In this document: piece by piece, positions 32,711-43,180 of the stretch
How positions within the stretch are numbered: position 1 is the first letter of the stretch
Layout: each line of letters begins with the position of its first letter
DNA from: Calamus simplicifolius
Taxonomy: Eukaryota > Streptophyta > Magnoliopsida > Arecales > Arecaceae
Direction: 5' to 3'
NCBI GenBank assembly: GCA_900491605.1
Contig: UESW01005005.1
Coordinates: 1-64,000 of the forward strand
DNA: 64,000 bases
The notes under the pieces: generated by a model
What the model saw: the letters and a program-made list of their open reading frames with translations, nothing else
Databases searched by the model: none
What the model was told of the DNA's origin: nothing
Position numbers and translations under genes: made by a program

Positions 32711-33433
32711 TGATGCAGGGCGATATTCAAAATGCCTGCAACTCAAGAATGATCTAATCTGTGAGAAAAGAATTCGTCCAGGTTTGGTTTGAATCTTGAC
32801 AAGAAAAGGGAAAAATTTCGAATTTTGATCACTCACAATCCGAAATTTAAAGGAAGAGCAATTGAATTTTCAATTCAATTGTTTTGAATCAGAAAAAAAA
32901 AAAAAGAAAACATTCATCTCCATTCAAGAGAAAGAAAAAAGGAAATCTCAAATAGCGTCTTTCTTCTCTGCCCTCTGACGGCCGCTCAAACCCAAGCTTA
33001 AATAAAAGAGATAAAACCCTAACATCATAAGTTTTGTTAAAAATTACAACTATGCCATTAAAAACGAAAACAGGCCCAAAACTCCTATCAGACGAGCCCG
33101 GATGGCCAAAATCCACAGTAGCTCATTGCCAAAGGCTATGACTTTGAATCAGCAGTCCGTTTCCATGTGACCAGCCAAGTTTGGGCCCAGTCCGACACAG
33201 TAGCTGACCAGATTCGATTAACCCAAAGTGTCAAAACGAAGTCGGGTCAATTCCGTACACTCGGCCCAAACATGGAATTTCAAGCCCGTTTGTTCTGCAA
33301 CCTCTTGGACCTTCATGGACTACCTGGCGTGGGCTTCCCTGAAGTGGCCTGCTGACTCTGGGTTGCTGGTACAGGAACATCCAAGGACTGGTTCGACTGA
33401 CCCAAACTCTGGTCTGAACTGATGTCCTCATCA
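32711..33433 (-). repeat. 5' LTR of the CRM-like element
   Basis: Nearly identical to 27559-28273; differences I see are about a dozen substitutions and a few small indels (including a longer A-run near 32892). Starts TGATGCAGGGCG, ends CCTCATCA on the plus strand. Confidence 0.92.
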
Positions 33434-33438
33434 CTAAG

Positions 33439-34443
33439 CCAATTTCGACGGGAATAACAGCTTCGGAACCAAAACCAGGTTGAATGGCGTTTCTCCTGTC
33501 GGTGTTCTGGGTGTTGTATGGTATGCCCAGAGTACACTCGGGAGCTCTTCTACCCACCTTCCTTTGGACGTATCCAGTCTGGTCCTTAGTCCCGTAATAT
33601 CATGCGATTTGTAACCTCAGCCTCTCCATTAGATTGTGGATGGCCGACGGAGGTGAATCGTTGCAGGATGCCGAGATCAGTACAGAAAGTCCGGAAGGCG
33701 TTGTTGTCAAACTGTCGGCCATTGTCAGTGATGAGGGTGTGTGGTATGCCGTATCGACAAATAATGGCTTTCCAGAAAAAGGTTTTAACCTTAGCTTCAG
33801 TAATTTTGGCGAGTGCTTCAGCTTCAACCCATTTAGTAAAATAATCGACGGCTACTAGTAGGAATTTGCGCTGTCCTGATGCTGGAGGGAAAGGGCCGAG
33901 GATGTCCATGCCCCACTGAGCGAAGGGCCAAGGAGCAGAAAGAGAATTTAGTTGAGAAGATGGTTGCCGCTGAATGTAGGCGTACCGTTGGCATCGATCA
34001 CATCTTTTCACTAGTTCGGTTGCATCCTCTTGCATGGTGAGCCAGTAATATCCTTGTCGGAGGGCCTTGCGTGCTAAAGATCGGCCTCCGGAGTGATTCC
34101 CACAGATGCCTTCATGAATTTCTCTAAGGATGTAATCCGCATCCACTGAATTAACACATTTGAGGAGGGGCTGAGAGAAGGATTTCCTGTAAAGTTGGCC
34201 TTCTAGTAGCACAAATTTAGAAGCTCTCCGCTTAAGCAGCTTAGCTTCTTCACGACCAACCGGGAGAACGCCGTCTTTCAGATATCGGATATAAGATTCC
34301 ATCCAGGTTTCTTCTTGGATAATGGGCAAAGCTTCTTCAACAGCTTCGATGCTAGGTGTCTCCAGATACTCAATGTAGGTTTTGCCCATGGCACTATCCA
34401 CCGAGGTAGCTAGTCGGGCTACATATCGGCCTAGCATTTTCAC
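33439..34443 (-). pseudogene. Tat integrase core
   Basis: DNA integration enzyme of the Tat element. HHCC zinc domain: HEGICGNHSGGRSLARKALR and CDRCQRYA. Catalytic core: GMDILGPFPPASGQRKFLLV (Asp), LITDNGRQFDNNAF (Asp), VGHPQSNGEAEVTNR (Glu). The frame is open from 34443 to 33586, then shifts; the continuation (RAPECTLGIPYNTQNT, FGSEAVIPVEIG) reaches the CRM-like LTR at 33434. The rest is at 27558-27195. Confidence 0.9.
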
Positions 34444-34871
34444 CTCTGGGTATATAACTGATGGCGAAGTGATCCAATAGAGGAATTAATAGTCTGACCT
34501 TGTTCAGATATTGGAACATGATAGGGTCCCGAGCTTCATACTCCCCTGCCACTTGGGCGGAAATAAGCTGTGAGTCAGTGAAAACCCGAAGACTCTTGAT
34601 CCCATCCATGCGCTAGTTTGATTCCGGTCAGTAAAGCCTCATATTCAGCTTGATTATTGGTGGCTTCAAAGAGGAAACGAAGAGCATATTCTAGTACTGC
34701 GCCTTCTGGGCTAGCGAGAATGAGGCCAGCTCCGCTACCCTGTGAGTTAGAGGCTCCATCGACGTGGAGGACCCATGCTTCATGATCTTCCTCCTCAGCA
34801 TCTAAAAGGATCCGGGGGGTTTCTTCTTGATATGGCTCAGACCAGGTGCATTCTACTAGGAAATCAGCCAA
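34394..34871 (-). pseudogene. second (archaeal-type) RNase H of the Tat element
   Basis: Begins after the stop at 34872-34874. Reads VECTW, AWVLHVDGASNSQGSGAGLI (first catalytic Asp), EYALRFLFEATNNQAEYEAL (Glu), then after a frameshift near 34600 SLRVFTDSQLISAQVAGEYE (Asp). This extra RNase H, distinct from the normal gypsy one upstream, is a known acquisition of the Tat lineage and supports the family call. Confidence 0.88.
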
Positions 34872-34874
34872 GAC

Positions 34875-36370
34875 CTAGGATTTCAAAGATGCTCTGGGTT
34901 GAAATGATAAGTCGAATTCCCCCAGTTTGATGGCCCACTTGGCTAACCGGCCAGAAGTGTCGGGCCGTGATAAAATAGCTCTGAGAGGTTGATCAGTGAG
35001 GACGACTATGGGATGGGCTTGGAAATAGGGTCTGAGTCGTCGAGCAGAAACGAATAAAGCGAAGATGACTTTCTCCGCTTTAGAATATCTCTCTTCCGCA
35101 CCATGAAGTACCTTGCTGGTATAATATACAGGTCGTTGAACGGCATGGTCGCCGACACGCACCAAAACGGAACTAACGGCTTCCGAAGAAGCCGCCAGAT
35201 AAAGGAAGAGCTTCTCTCCTTCCTCCGGCTTGGATAACAGGGGTGGTGTGGATAAGAACTCCTTAAGTTCTTCAAAAGCTTGTTGACAGTCATCTGTCCA
35301 CTCGAAGCCATCTGCTTTACGCAAGACCTTGAAGAAAGGTAAACATCTCTCAGCTGATCTGGACAGAAATCGGCTTAACGCTGCTATCCTCCCGGTGAGT
35401 TGTTGCACCTCCTTCTTACACATAGGTCGTCTCATGTTGAGAATGGCTTGAATTTTCTCTGGGTTTGCTTCAATCCCTCGCCGGGTAACTAAGAAACCCA
35501 AGAATTTTCCTGCTGTAACTCCAAATGCACATTTGCGGGGGTTGAGCTTTATTCTATGGAGCCGGAGGTTGTGGAAAGTTTCTTGCAGGTCGGCGACATG
35601 ATCGGTGGCACAGGTGCTTTTTGTCAACATATCATCTACATATACCTCCATGTTTCGGCCGAGCTGGCTTTTAAAAACTTTGTTCATCAGCCTCTGATAG
35701 GTAGCTCCTGCGTTCTTCAACCCGAAGGGCATTACTTTATAACAATAAATGCCCTTCTCGGTAATAAAAGAAGTATGCTCTTCATCTGAGGGGTCCAATT
35801 TTATCTGATTATACCCTGAGAAGGCATCCATGAAACTAAGAAGTTCATGACCAGAAGTCGAATTTACTAGCTGGATCGATCGGGGCAATGGAAAACTGTC
35901 CTTAGGACAAGCTTTGTTTAAATCTGTGTAGTCGATGCATATCCTCCATCCTCCGCTGGCTTTCCGGACCATAACCACATTGGCTAGCCAATCAGGATAT
36001 CGCGCTTCTCGAATATGACCGGCCATGAGCAACTTGTCAACCTCTTCGTCAATGACCTTATGCCGCTCAGGAGCAAAACTCCTCTTCTTCTGGCGGACAG
36101 GGCGGCAGCTTGGATTAATATTAAGCTGATGAGTAATTACCTCCGGAGGAATTCGACCATATCCGTTATTTTCCAGGCAAAGACATCCGCATTCATTGAT
36201 AAGAAGGCTAGGAGTTTATCCCGGACATCAGGGAGAAGGAGCTCACCGATCCGCACGATTTTAGTGGGATCATCTCCCAGAGGGTAAGATATCAGAAGCT
36301 CTGCTGGCTCTCCTCTCCGCTCAACTTCCCTGGGGTCAAATGACTCGGCAACCGGAGGAATATCAGCCAT
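34875..36370 (-). pseudogene. Tat reverse transcriptase and first RNase H
   Basis: A long open frame (36032-34875, 385 codons) preceded by a shifted N-terminal part (36370-36137: DKLLAFLSMNADVFAWKITD). RT motifs: RYPDWLANVVMVRKASGGWR, CIDYTDLNKACPKDSFPLP, LSFMDAFSGYNQIKLDPSDE, MPFGLKNAGATYQRLMNKVF and catalytic MEVYVDDMLTKS (YVDD). RNase H: ADGFEWTDDCQQAFEELKEF, LFLYLAASSEAVSSVLVR, YFQAHPIVVLTDQPLRAIL. It ends in a TAG where Tat proteins usually have Gln (LKS*VLADF). Only a frameshift at about 36150 and that stop separate it from its neighbours. Confidence 0.9.
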
Positions 36371-37068
36371 CGGGGACTAGGGGCTAAATGATAGCAAGGT
36401 CTGACCGAGTCTACCTCTCCGTGCATCACACCGACTCCTTGCTTGGTAGGGAACTGCACCAATAAGCGCTTAGTAGATATAATTGCATCTAACATATTCA
36501 AGCCGGGACGGCCAAGAATGGCGTTGTAAGCCAGGGGGACCCGAACTACCAGAAAATCCATCATAACCGTGCTTTGACACGGTGGCGATCCTGCCGTAGT
36601 TGGCAGAGTAATCTCGCCCTCCACCCGGATGGAGTCTCCAGTGAAACCAACTAGAGGGACGGCTATGGGCCGAAGAGAATCCAGAGATAGACTCATCCGA
36701 AGAAATGCATCATAAGTAAGCACATTAGCGGAGCTCCCACTGTCTATTAAGATTCTTTTTACAGGATGTCTAGCGATCGTCATTGAAACGATGACGCTAT
36801 CATCTTTTACAATATTACTCCCCGCTATATTTCCCTCAGGAGGGATTACATCATCTAATCCTTCGACTCCCCTTGGTCTCTTGGAAGATGAGGCCTTTCC
36901 GTGGGAAATCATGCCCACCATCTTTTCTGTTGGGGTGTTGTCAATGCTAGCTTGAGCAGGAGGAGGTCCCATTAAAGTTGGTATGGGAGGAGCTTCTTTT
37001 TCTGTATATATTGCCCTAGGTATCCTCTCTGAATTAGCTCCTCGATGGCCTGCTTCAAGTTCCGACAT
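36292..37068 (-). CDS. Tat aspartic protease region
   Basis: Retropepsin-like region overlapping the end of gag in another frame (frameshift at about 37020). The catalytic motif is HPVKRILIDSGSSANVLTYD (DSG at about 36755). Flanking blocks are VSMTIA, DSLRPIAVPLVGFTGDSIRV and YNAILGRPGLNMLDAIISTK, the usual protease fold end with ILGR. The frame is open for 258 codons, but its entry and exit frames differ from gag and RT. It overlaps the RT-leading frame at 36370-36292. Whether -1 frameshifting or mutation explains the overlap with gag is unclear. Confidence 0.82.
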   Translation of the reverse strand: MSELEAGHRGANSERIPRAIYTEKEAPPIPTLMGPPPAQASIDNTPTEKMVGMISHGKASSSKRPRGVEGLDDVIPPEGNIAGSNIVKDDSVIVSMTIARHPVKRILIDSGSSANVLTYDAFLRMSLSLDSLRPIAVPLVGFTGDSIRVEGEITLPTTAGSPPCQSTVMMDFLVVRVPLAYNAILGRPGLNMLDAIISTKRLLVQFPTKQGVGVMHGEVDSVRPCYHLAPSPRWLIFLRLPSHLTPGKLSGEESQQSF

Positions 37069-38501
37069 TCTTTAGTATCGTGGCCATAATCCCTGTGGAA
37101 ACGGCAGTAGCGACTTCTGTCGCGGACAGTGCCCTTCTTCAACGGGGGCGGACACCGCAAATAAGGCTCATTTTCAATCTCCATGAGGATGTGACTCCGA
37201 GGGGCTAAGAGAGGTGTAAGATGGTCCTCTCTGGGAGTCTGGTTCTTGCGGCGGTCAATCGGCCGGTGTAAGAGCTCAGGCTTCTTGGAGGGAGGTCCGA
37301 TCAACTCTGGGCGAGCGGATCTTTTGCTAGCCCTCCCTTGCGCACCTCTCCTGGATGAATCAGCTTCGTCGGCGCGGATGTACTTCTGCGCATGGCTCAG
37401 GAGATCAGCATAAGAAGAAGGAGGTCTTTTGTCGAGAGAATAAGTAAAACGGGAGGGTCGGAGCCCCCGTTTTAGAGCCAAAGTGGCCACAGCGTCTTCA
37501 AGATGATAAACCTCCAGGGCCGCTACTTTGAAACGGGTTATAAAATCTTTCAAAGATTCTCCTTCCTGCTGCTGCACGGAGAATAAGCTGTCTGCTACTC
37601 GAGGAATTTTACGACAGGCGTCGAAGTGAGCCAGAAAAGATCTCTTCAATTGTCGAAAAGAGTTGATACTTCGTGAGGGCAGACGAGAATACCAAACATG
37701 GGCCGCCTTACGGAGGATGGCTGGGAAGGCAATGCATAAGAGGGCGTCTGTTGCTCCTTGGACCTGCATGATAGCTTTATAGCTTTCCAGATGATCTAGG
37801 GGATCAGTGGTGCCATCATAGGGGTCAAGTTGAGGAAATTGAAACCTCCTTGGAATGGGCTCTTCCATAATCCGCCGAGTGAGAGGAGGGCAGGTGTCGT
37901 AATCCGACCCCGGCTGGTTATTAATTCTCTGACTGAGTTCTTCTAGCCGACGATCTTGCTCTTCAAGACGCTTTTCCATTCTATCGGTCATGCCTCCTCC
38001 GGCTGGTTCAGGAGAACTGGAAGGAGCCCGATGGCGCCATCGGCGATGCTCTGTATAAGGTTCCTTCCCCCGTCGTCGTCCGGCAGGCGGACTGCCGGGG
38101 GAATGGGACAAGGAGCGCGAACCGTCGTGGAGACTTTGGGATCGCCGCCTTCCTAGGGAATAAGGGCGGAGAGGCTTTGTCGGAGGGGATCTTCCTCGAG
38201 CTGATTGTCGGCTAATAGGAGTAGCCGACCTAGGCGATAGAGGTTGCTCGAGCCGTTGTGGGATTCCTCGAGAGTGTCGTTCTTGTAACTGTTGAACCAT
38301 CCCCACGAGAGTCTGGACTTGCTGAGTGAGGATCAGTAGTGGGTCTTGAGGAATAGCCGGAGTCGGCAGTGGTGAAGAAGGAGCCGGAGGGTTTGATTTC
38401 ACCGGCTGAGAAGGGCCAAGAGTTGTGAAATCATGATTGGGAGGCGAAAGATGCCCCCCAGACCAATCAGTGGGATCTTCTTCCAAAGATCTGGAGCTCA
38501 T
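36972..38501 (-). CDS. Tat gag, open reading frame intact (509 codons)
   Basis: Structural Gag. An upstream ATG at 38567 lies in the primer-binding site, so the start at 38501 (MSSRSLEEDPTDW) is preferred. N-terminal half is proline/serine/arginine-rich (RRRSQSLHDGSRSLSHSPGS). The Retrotrans_gag domain follows: RFQFPQLDPYDGTTDPLDHL, AFPAILRKAAHVWYSRLPSR, FRQLKRSFLAHFDACRK, QQQEGESLKDFITRFKVAAL. Near the end a variant zinc knuckle YCRFHRDYGHDTKEC (C-X2-H-X4-H-X4-C), typical of Tat. No internal stops, unlike the rest of the element. Confidence 0.9.
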   Translation of the reverse strand: MSSRSLEEDPTDWSGGHLSPPNHDFTTLGPSQPVKSNPPAPSSPLPTPAIPQDPLLILTQQVQTLVGMVQQLQERHSRGIPQRLEQPLSPRSATPISRQSARGRSPPTKPLRPYSLGRRRSQSLHDGSRSLSHSPGSPPAGRRRGKEPYTEHRRWRHRAPSSSPEPAGGGMTDRMEKRLEEQDRRLEELSQRINNQPGSDYDTCPPLTRRIMEEPIPRRFQFPQLDPYDGTTDPLDHLESYKAIMQVQGATDALLCIAFPAILRKAAHVWYSRLPSRSINSFRQLKRSFLAHFDACRKIPRVADSLFSVQQQEGESLKDFITRFKVAALEVYHLEDAVATLALKRGLRPSRFTYSLDKRPPSSYADLLSHAQKYIRADEADSSRRGAQGRASKRSARPELIGPPSKKPELLHRPIDRRKNQTPREDHLTPLLAPRSHILMEIENEPYLRCPPPLKKGTVRDRSRYCRFHRDYGHDTKECRNLKQAIEELIQRGYLGQYIQKKKLLPYQL

Positions 38502-38548
38502 CTTCGTGGAATCGTAGAACAGGCGTATCTCACTGCTCCGACGACAAT

Positions 38549-38567
38549 CCCCTACCTGGCGCACCAA
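38549..38567 (-). promoter_or_regulatory. primer-binding site of the Tat element
   Basis: Minus strand TTGGTGCGCCAGGTAGGGG, three bases inside the 5' LTR. A similar site is common in plant Tat elements. I cannot assign the tRNA with certainty. Confidence 0.75.
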
Positions 38568-38569
38568 TC

Positions 38570-39657
38570 TGTTGATGCTGGATCACCAGATTCCTCTATT
38601 GTTATGAGATCTCTTTTAGGAAGAAGAAAAAGACCCTTTCTGCCTCCTCCCTCTTCCTTTTTATCCCCTTCTTTTTCTTATTTTATTATTTACTTTTTCA
38701 CTTTAATTCCAGAGGCCCGCGTGTAGGATAAGTATTCTTTTTTATTTTTTTCCGCTACGTGGTCATTCAGGGATAATTAATAATAAGGGTATTAAGAAAC
38801 TTGCTCACGAAGATAAGGATTTTCATGATGACCTTGATTATCCCAAGGGAATGTCAGGGTCAGTGGGGATGTCAGAGTCAGAGAAAGGTATCTGGCTCTA
38901 AAATAGAAGTTCAGTGTCTCCTTTTTCTAGATAAACGGCGGTATTTCAGTGCTTGTCTTATTCGAATCATTTAAAGCGTTATGATGTTTAGCATTTCTCG
39001 ATTTGAGGGCCCTCCAGGAGTGGGGACCACCCAGGGCTGGGGCCGTCCGGACTTTGGGGACCGCCCAGGACTGGGGGCCGCCCAGACTCTAAGGGCCGCC
39101 CAGGACTGAGGGCCGCCCAGGGCTCTGGGGGCCGCCCAGGACAGGGGGCCGCCCAGGGCTGGGGGCCGCCTGGACTCTGGGGGCTGCCCAGGACAGGGGG
39201 CCGCCCAGATTCTAAGGGCCACCCAGGACTGAGGGCCGCCAAGGGCTAGGGGCCGCCCAAGACAGGGGGTCGCCCAGGGCTGGGGGCCGCCTGGACTCTG
39301 GGGGCCGCCCAGGACTCTGGGGGCCACCCAGGACAGGGGGCCGCCCAGACTCTAAGGGCCGCCCAGGACTGGGACGCCCAGACTCTGGGGGCCGCCCAGG
39401 ACTGGGGGCCGCCTAGGGCTGGGGGCCGTCCAGACTCTGGGGGCCGCCCAGGGCTGAGGGCCGCCTGGACTCTGGGGGCCGCCCAGGACTGGGGTAGCCC
39501 AGGGCTGGGGGCCGCCTAGACTCTGGGGGCCGCCCAGGACGAGGGGCCGCCCAGGCCTGGGGGCCGCCCAGACTCTAAGGGCCGCCCAGGACTGGGGGCC
39601 GCCTAGACTCTCGGTGCCGACTTTATTTTTTAACTATTTTATTTATCATCCATATCA
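38570..39657 (-). repeat. 5' LTR of the Tat element (1088 bp)
   Basis: Partner of 22020-23419. Starts TGTTGATGCTGGATCACC and ends CATCCATATCA on the plus strand. Non-repetitive parts are nearly identical between the two; the size difference is in the minisatellite (39005-39620). Confidence 0.92.
39005..39620. repeat. GC-rich minisatellite in the 5' LTR
   Basis: Same GGGGGCCGCCCAGGACT-type units as 22460-23385, about one third fewer. On the minus strand this lies at the upstream (U3) side of the LTR. Confidence 0.92.
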
Positions 39658-40233
39658 CAGGGTCTAAAGACTTTATCTTTTATTCATCCATCTTCATCTA
39701 TGCCTTAGTTTGGAAGCTCAATCATGATGACAAATTCACTATAAACTTCTACTATAAATTTATTAATCATAGAGAAATTATCCATCACTTCTACTCTGCA
39801 GTCTAGAAAGCATTCCTTCTATAAAAAAAAAATAAAGTTAAAGTTTTTCATTAGTCGAAGGATAAGTAATAGTTTGCATTATACAAAGTAAATCATTAGT
39901 TAGTGAAAGGATTCCATCAATATTAAGAAATGGCTTTGGGTGGCGCCATAAGCTTAACTAGACTATCCATTAATATTAACCAGCATTAGTTTGATTTGAC
40001 AAGAAAGTGAGTACATGCTACTTTAAGAAAATATCGTGATTAGTTGATTATGGTATTTATGTAAAATATATGAAAAAAATTAAAAAAAATATCCATAACT
40101 TCGATCCATCATATTTTTTTTTTCTTGTAGCATAATCTTTGTTAGAACAAGCATTAGGACTAAACTTAAAAACTTCATTGGAGGAGGTACTCTCACAAAA
40201 TTGAGTCCCTAGCCATATTCTTTACATACCTCA
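39658..40233. other. AT-rich flank, no gene seen
   Basis: Right flank of the Tat element, AT-rich and without recognisable coding. A T-rich TTTTTTTTTCTTGTAG run at 40115-40130 resembles a CACTA end, but no partner is visible. Ends at the solo LTR. Confidence 0.5.
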
Positions 40234-41186
40234 TGTTGCCGCAGGAATCCATCCTCCGACTTGGGCATAGTTGATCTCCTGGGGCGGACCTACACAGAAG
40301 TCCTCATGTGAGAGGCATTGGGGATGGCCCTCCGTGGAAGACCCTTCGACGCTCAAGTCAGTGGAGGAAATCGGCGATCAACAGAAAACGGAAAGATGAA
40401 TCTCTCTGGAGAGTCTCTCCAGGGGCGGCCGATCGGGAGCTCAAGAAAAAAGGGGAGCACCGACGAGCAGCTGGGGAGAGTGGGAGAGTGAGAGTGAGCG
40501 CATACCTGAGAGAATCTGGGAGTGTCGTATTTATAGGCTGTCACCTGGATCTTGAGCGCCTTCTAGAAGGTTCGAAAGTTGTTAGGATACGGAGATGGAT
40601 CGAATCAGGCCATCGTGGGGCCGTTGGGATTCGGATCTTGTTTGTTATGGGATCAATGGCTAGAAGAGCTCCTTGATGGCTTGAGATCTGATAGGTGCGT
40701 GGGTCCTAGGTAGCCGTGATAGGTTCTAGACCACTCCTCAACATGATTTCTTACCTGGGACACTGTTATGATAGGCCTAGGCTCTCTCGCGCCAGGTTCC
40801 GTGGAGGTGAGTGTTGGACCGTGGGTCGCTCAGTGAAGCTGAACTACGGAAGGCTCGGGAGAGCCGAGCTACGGAAGCTCGGGAAAGACGAGCTATGTGA
40901 AGCTCGGGGAAGACGAGCTATCGGAAGCTCGGGGGAACCGAGCTACGGAAGCCCGGAGAAGACGAGCTACGGAAGCTCGGGGGAGCCGAGCTACGGAAGC
41001 TCGGGGAAGATGAGCTATGGGAAGCTCGTGGGAGCCGAGCTACGAAAGCTCGAGGAAGACGAGCTATGGAAAGCTCGGGGGAGCCGAGCTACGGGAAGCT
41101 CGGGGACATCATGGCGGGCGAAGGGATGGGTCGGTCTTAGCCTCCTCATACGAATATTGATGCGATGACGATTTTACCCTCCAACA
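40234..41186 (-). mobile_element. solo LTR, Tat-like, 953 bp
   Basis: Starts TGTTGCCGCAGG, ends CCCTCCAACA on the plus strand (TGTTG/CAACA inverted ends) and is flanked by CCTCA (40229-40233) and CCTCC (41187-41191), four of five bases shared. The minus strand carries a TATA box (CCTATAAATAC, 40537-40527) and a GC-rich minisatellite upstream of it, the same plan as the Tat LTRs at 22020 and 60073, though the sequence is unrelated. Confidence 0.75.
40840..41110. repeat. minisatellite in the solo LTR
   Basis: About eleven units of 22-25 bases such as GAAGCTCGGGGGAGCCGAGC and GAAGCTCGGGGAAGACGAGC. Each unit contains the inverted pair GAGCT / AGCTC, so the array can fold. Confidence 0.9.
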
Positions 41187-41208
41187 CCTCCCATGGATGA
41201 AAATGATT

Positions 41209-41210
<2 letters not shown>

Positions 41211-41268
<58 letters not shown>

Positions 41269-41288
41269 TATTCATAGTTTGACATCCA

Positions 41289-41346
<58 letters not shown>

Positions 41347-41370
41347 TATTCATAGTTTGACATCCATTCA
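41211..41370. repeat. duplicated TA microsatellite
   Basis: Two (TA)n runs (about 41211-41262 and 41293-41341), each followed by the same 29-base sequence starting TGCCGTTATTCATAGTTTGA. The unit of microsatellite plus tail, about 79 bases, has been duplicated. Confidence 0.92.
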
Positions 41371-42148
41371 TTTATTAGCTCAACTTTGATGGATGTAATT
41401 TCGATAGATGTGTTAGAAACGTCTTTACTCTTAAGAATATATTGGATGCTATGGAGCTATATATGGACTGCGGGTGTGGGGGATTGACATAATCACCCAT
41501 ATATGAAATAAGATATGTGCATGGCTACCGTACGTAGGTGATCCCGTTCCCAGCCTTTCCGCTTCTGGGCGCGCTCAAAGGGTTCCTGGTCTTCTCTACG
41601 GTGCCGTGGTGTTCTTAAGAATCTTAACTCGCGCGACGTCAACGCTAGAAAACAAACGCGAGGGAAGTCGCATCGGACATGCGCAGTAATCAAGCCTGAG
41701 GGGCGGTGAGAGAGTGGGTGGGCGTGCCGCGTTGATTCGATCTGTCTGTGTCTCCCATTCACCGGCTCGGAAATTTCTTCCCCCTGCGTGTGGACTGTGG
41801 AGCCACAATATGTGCTACTATGCTGCCTTCCCTTCAGACAGACAACGGGAAGGGCAATATTTATCGCCATCTTTTGCGTGCCAAGTCTAGTTACTGCTAG
41901 TTCAGAGACTTTCTTTATGTATTAGTTTATGAGGGCAAGTATGCTCTTGTTATCAACTTTTCTAATCTCACTGTTAACACTCGGCATGCATCTTGTGATG
42001 AGATCAGTTTGCGATGCACAAAACTGACAAGCTATTGCTATAAGTTGCTGGAGTTTGGCACGTGTGTTGCATGTGGGAGGCAGAAGTTGCCCCAAATATT
42101 GAAGGAGGCTACAGTCTCATGGAAAAGCGAGAACTAATTGGAGGAGTT
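41371..42148. other. no recognised gene
   Basis: Mixed-composition DNA. A 125-codon open frame on the minus strand (41870-41493) has no domain I recognise. Ends with GAGTT (42144-42148), a possible target duplication of the next element. Confidence 0.45.
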
Positions 42149-42323
42149 TGTAACGACTCGGACCTGGGCCCGCAGTACTCACGAACTATTTCGTTACAAG
42201 AAAGCAAGATAGACAAGGTTCATACCAAATTGGACCATCACAATCCAAAAAGGATCCAATTAGTACTTGTCCATCTTTCTTAACTGGTTATAAACCATAT
42301 AACCAACTCTTAATTTTTTGATA

Positions 42324-43180
42324 CCAGGTTCGTCTCCCAGTTTTAAAAAAATCTTCATAGAGCCTTGGGAACCAAACTAAACTTCAGCACAACCTATCAT
42401 CCCTAGACAGATGGACAACCATAAAGGACCATACAGACTCTGAAAGATATGTTGCGAGCCTGTATGATGGACTTAGATGGTGCATGGGATAATCACTTAC
42501 CTTTAGTGAAGTTTGCATATAATAACAACCACCAGGCCAGTATCCTGATGGCTCCATTTGAGGCTTTGTATGGTAGGAGGTACAGATCTTCTTTATGTTG
42601 GGATGATGTAGGAGAGAGAATTGCTAGGCCCTAAGCTGATTCAGCAAATAGTACAGAAGGTGCAATTGATTAGGGAGCATCTTCGTACAGCTTAGAGCAG
42701 GTAGAAGAGCTATGCTGATGTCAGGAGAAGGGAGTTAGAGTTTTAGGTTGGGGCCTATGTCTTCTTAAGGGTATTACCAACCAAAGATGTGATGAGATTT
42801 GGGATTAGAGAAAAGCTAAGTCCATGGTATATTGGGCCATTTCAGATCTTGATCAGAGTTGGAGAGGTAGCTTATAGCCTGGCACTGTCTCCGATACTCT
42901 CTGGGTTGCACAATGTGTTTCATGTTTTATGTTAAGGAAGTATATTCCTAACCCCAGCAATACAATAGAGTTCGAGCCTATACAGTTGAAGAAAGACTTG
43001 ACATATGATGAGCATCCTGTGCGTATCATGGACCGCAAGGATCAAGTTCTGAGACGGCGTAGCATTTTCTATGTCAAGGTTCAGTGGAGTATCCATTCTG
43101 AGAGGGAGGCTACTTGGTAGCTTGAGGAGGAAACGAAAAAAAATATCCATAATTATTTGTATCCTAATATAGATAAATGA
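42324..43180 (+). pseudogene. chromovirus integrase C-terminus with chromodomain-like tail
   Basis: Starts abruptly at DTRFVSQF (second Asp region), then ALGTKLNFSTTYHP*TDGQ (catalytic Glu region beyond), QTLKDMLRACMMDLDGAWDN, LPLVKFAYNNNHQASILMAP, FEALYGRRYRSSLCWDDVGE. Frameshift near 42630, then VQLIREHLRTA, SPWYIGPFQIL and LRKYIPNPSNTIEFEPIQLK, and ends in a chromodomain-like segment (YDEHPVRIMDRKDQVLRRRS, VQWSIHSEREATW). This end is typical of Del/Tekay chromoviruses. Truncated at the 5' side. Confidence 0.82.

Larger units (their letters stand above)
27559..33433 (-). mobile_element. CRM-like Ty3/gypsy element, full length (5.9 kb)
   Basis: LTRs 27559-28273 (715 bp) and 32711-33433 (723 bp), nearly identical by eye. 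Primer-binding site for initiator tRNA-Met at 32695-32707, polypurine tract beside the 3' LTR at 28274-28289. Internal gag, protease, RT, RNase H, integrase in order on the minus strand. Inserted in the Tat integrase with target duplication TAAG (27555-27558, 33435-33438; G/C mismatch if five bases are counted). The polyprotein runs about 50 codons into the 3' LTR, as in CRM-type chromoviruses. Frameshifts and stops make it non-autonomous now. Confidence 0.88.
22020..39657 (-). mobile_element. Tat-lineage Ty3/gypsy element with antisense gene, split by a CRM-like element
   Basis: LTR pair 22020-23419 and 38570-39657, primer-binding site at 38549-38567, minus orientation. Reading 5' to 3': gag, protease, RT, RNase H, a second RNase H, integrase, a 101-bp tandem array, an antisense gene, 3' LTR. 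The order and the dual RNase H are known marks of the Tat clade of plant gypsy elements. Flanks share CAGG (22016-22019 and 39658-39661). A 5.9-kb gypsy element lies in its integrase (27559-33433); without it the element is about 11.8 kb. Confidence 0.92.

Noticed and set aside
40115..40130. TTTTTTTTTCTTGTAG as a second CACTA terminus
   Set aside because: No matching left end, subterminal repeats or target duplication nearby.
41493..41870. 125-codon minus-strand frame
   Set aside because: No recognised domain, no splice or promoter context; could not be supported as a gene.
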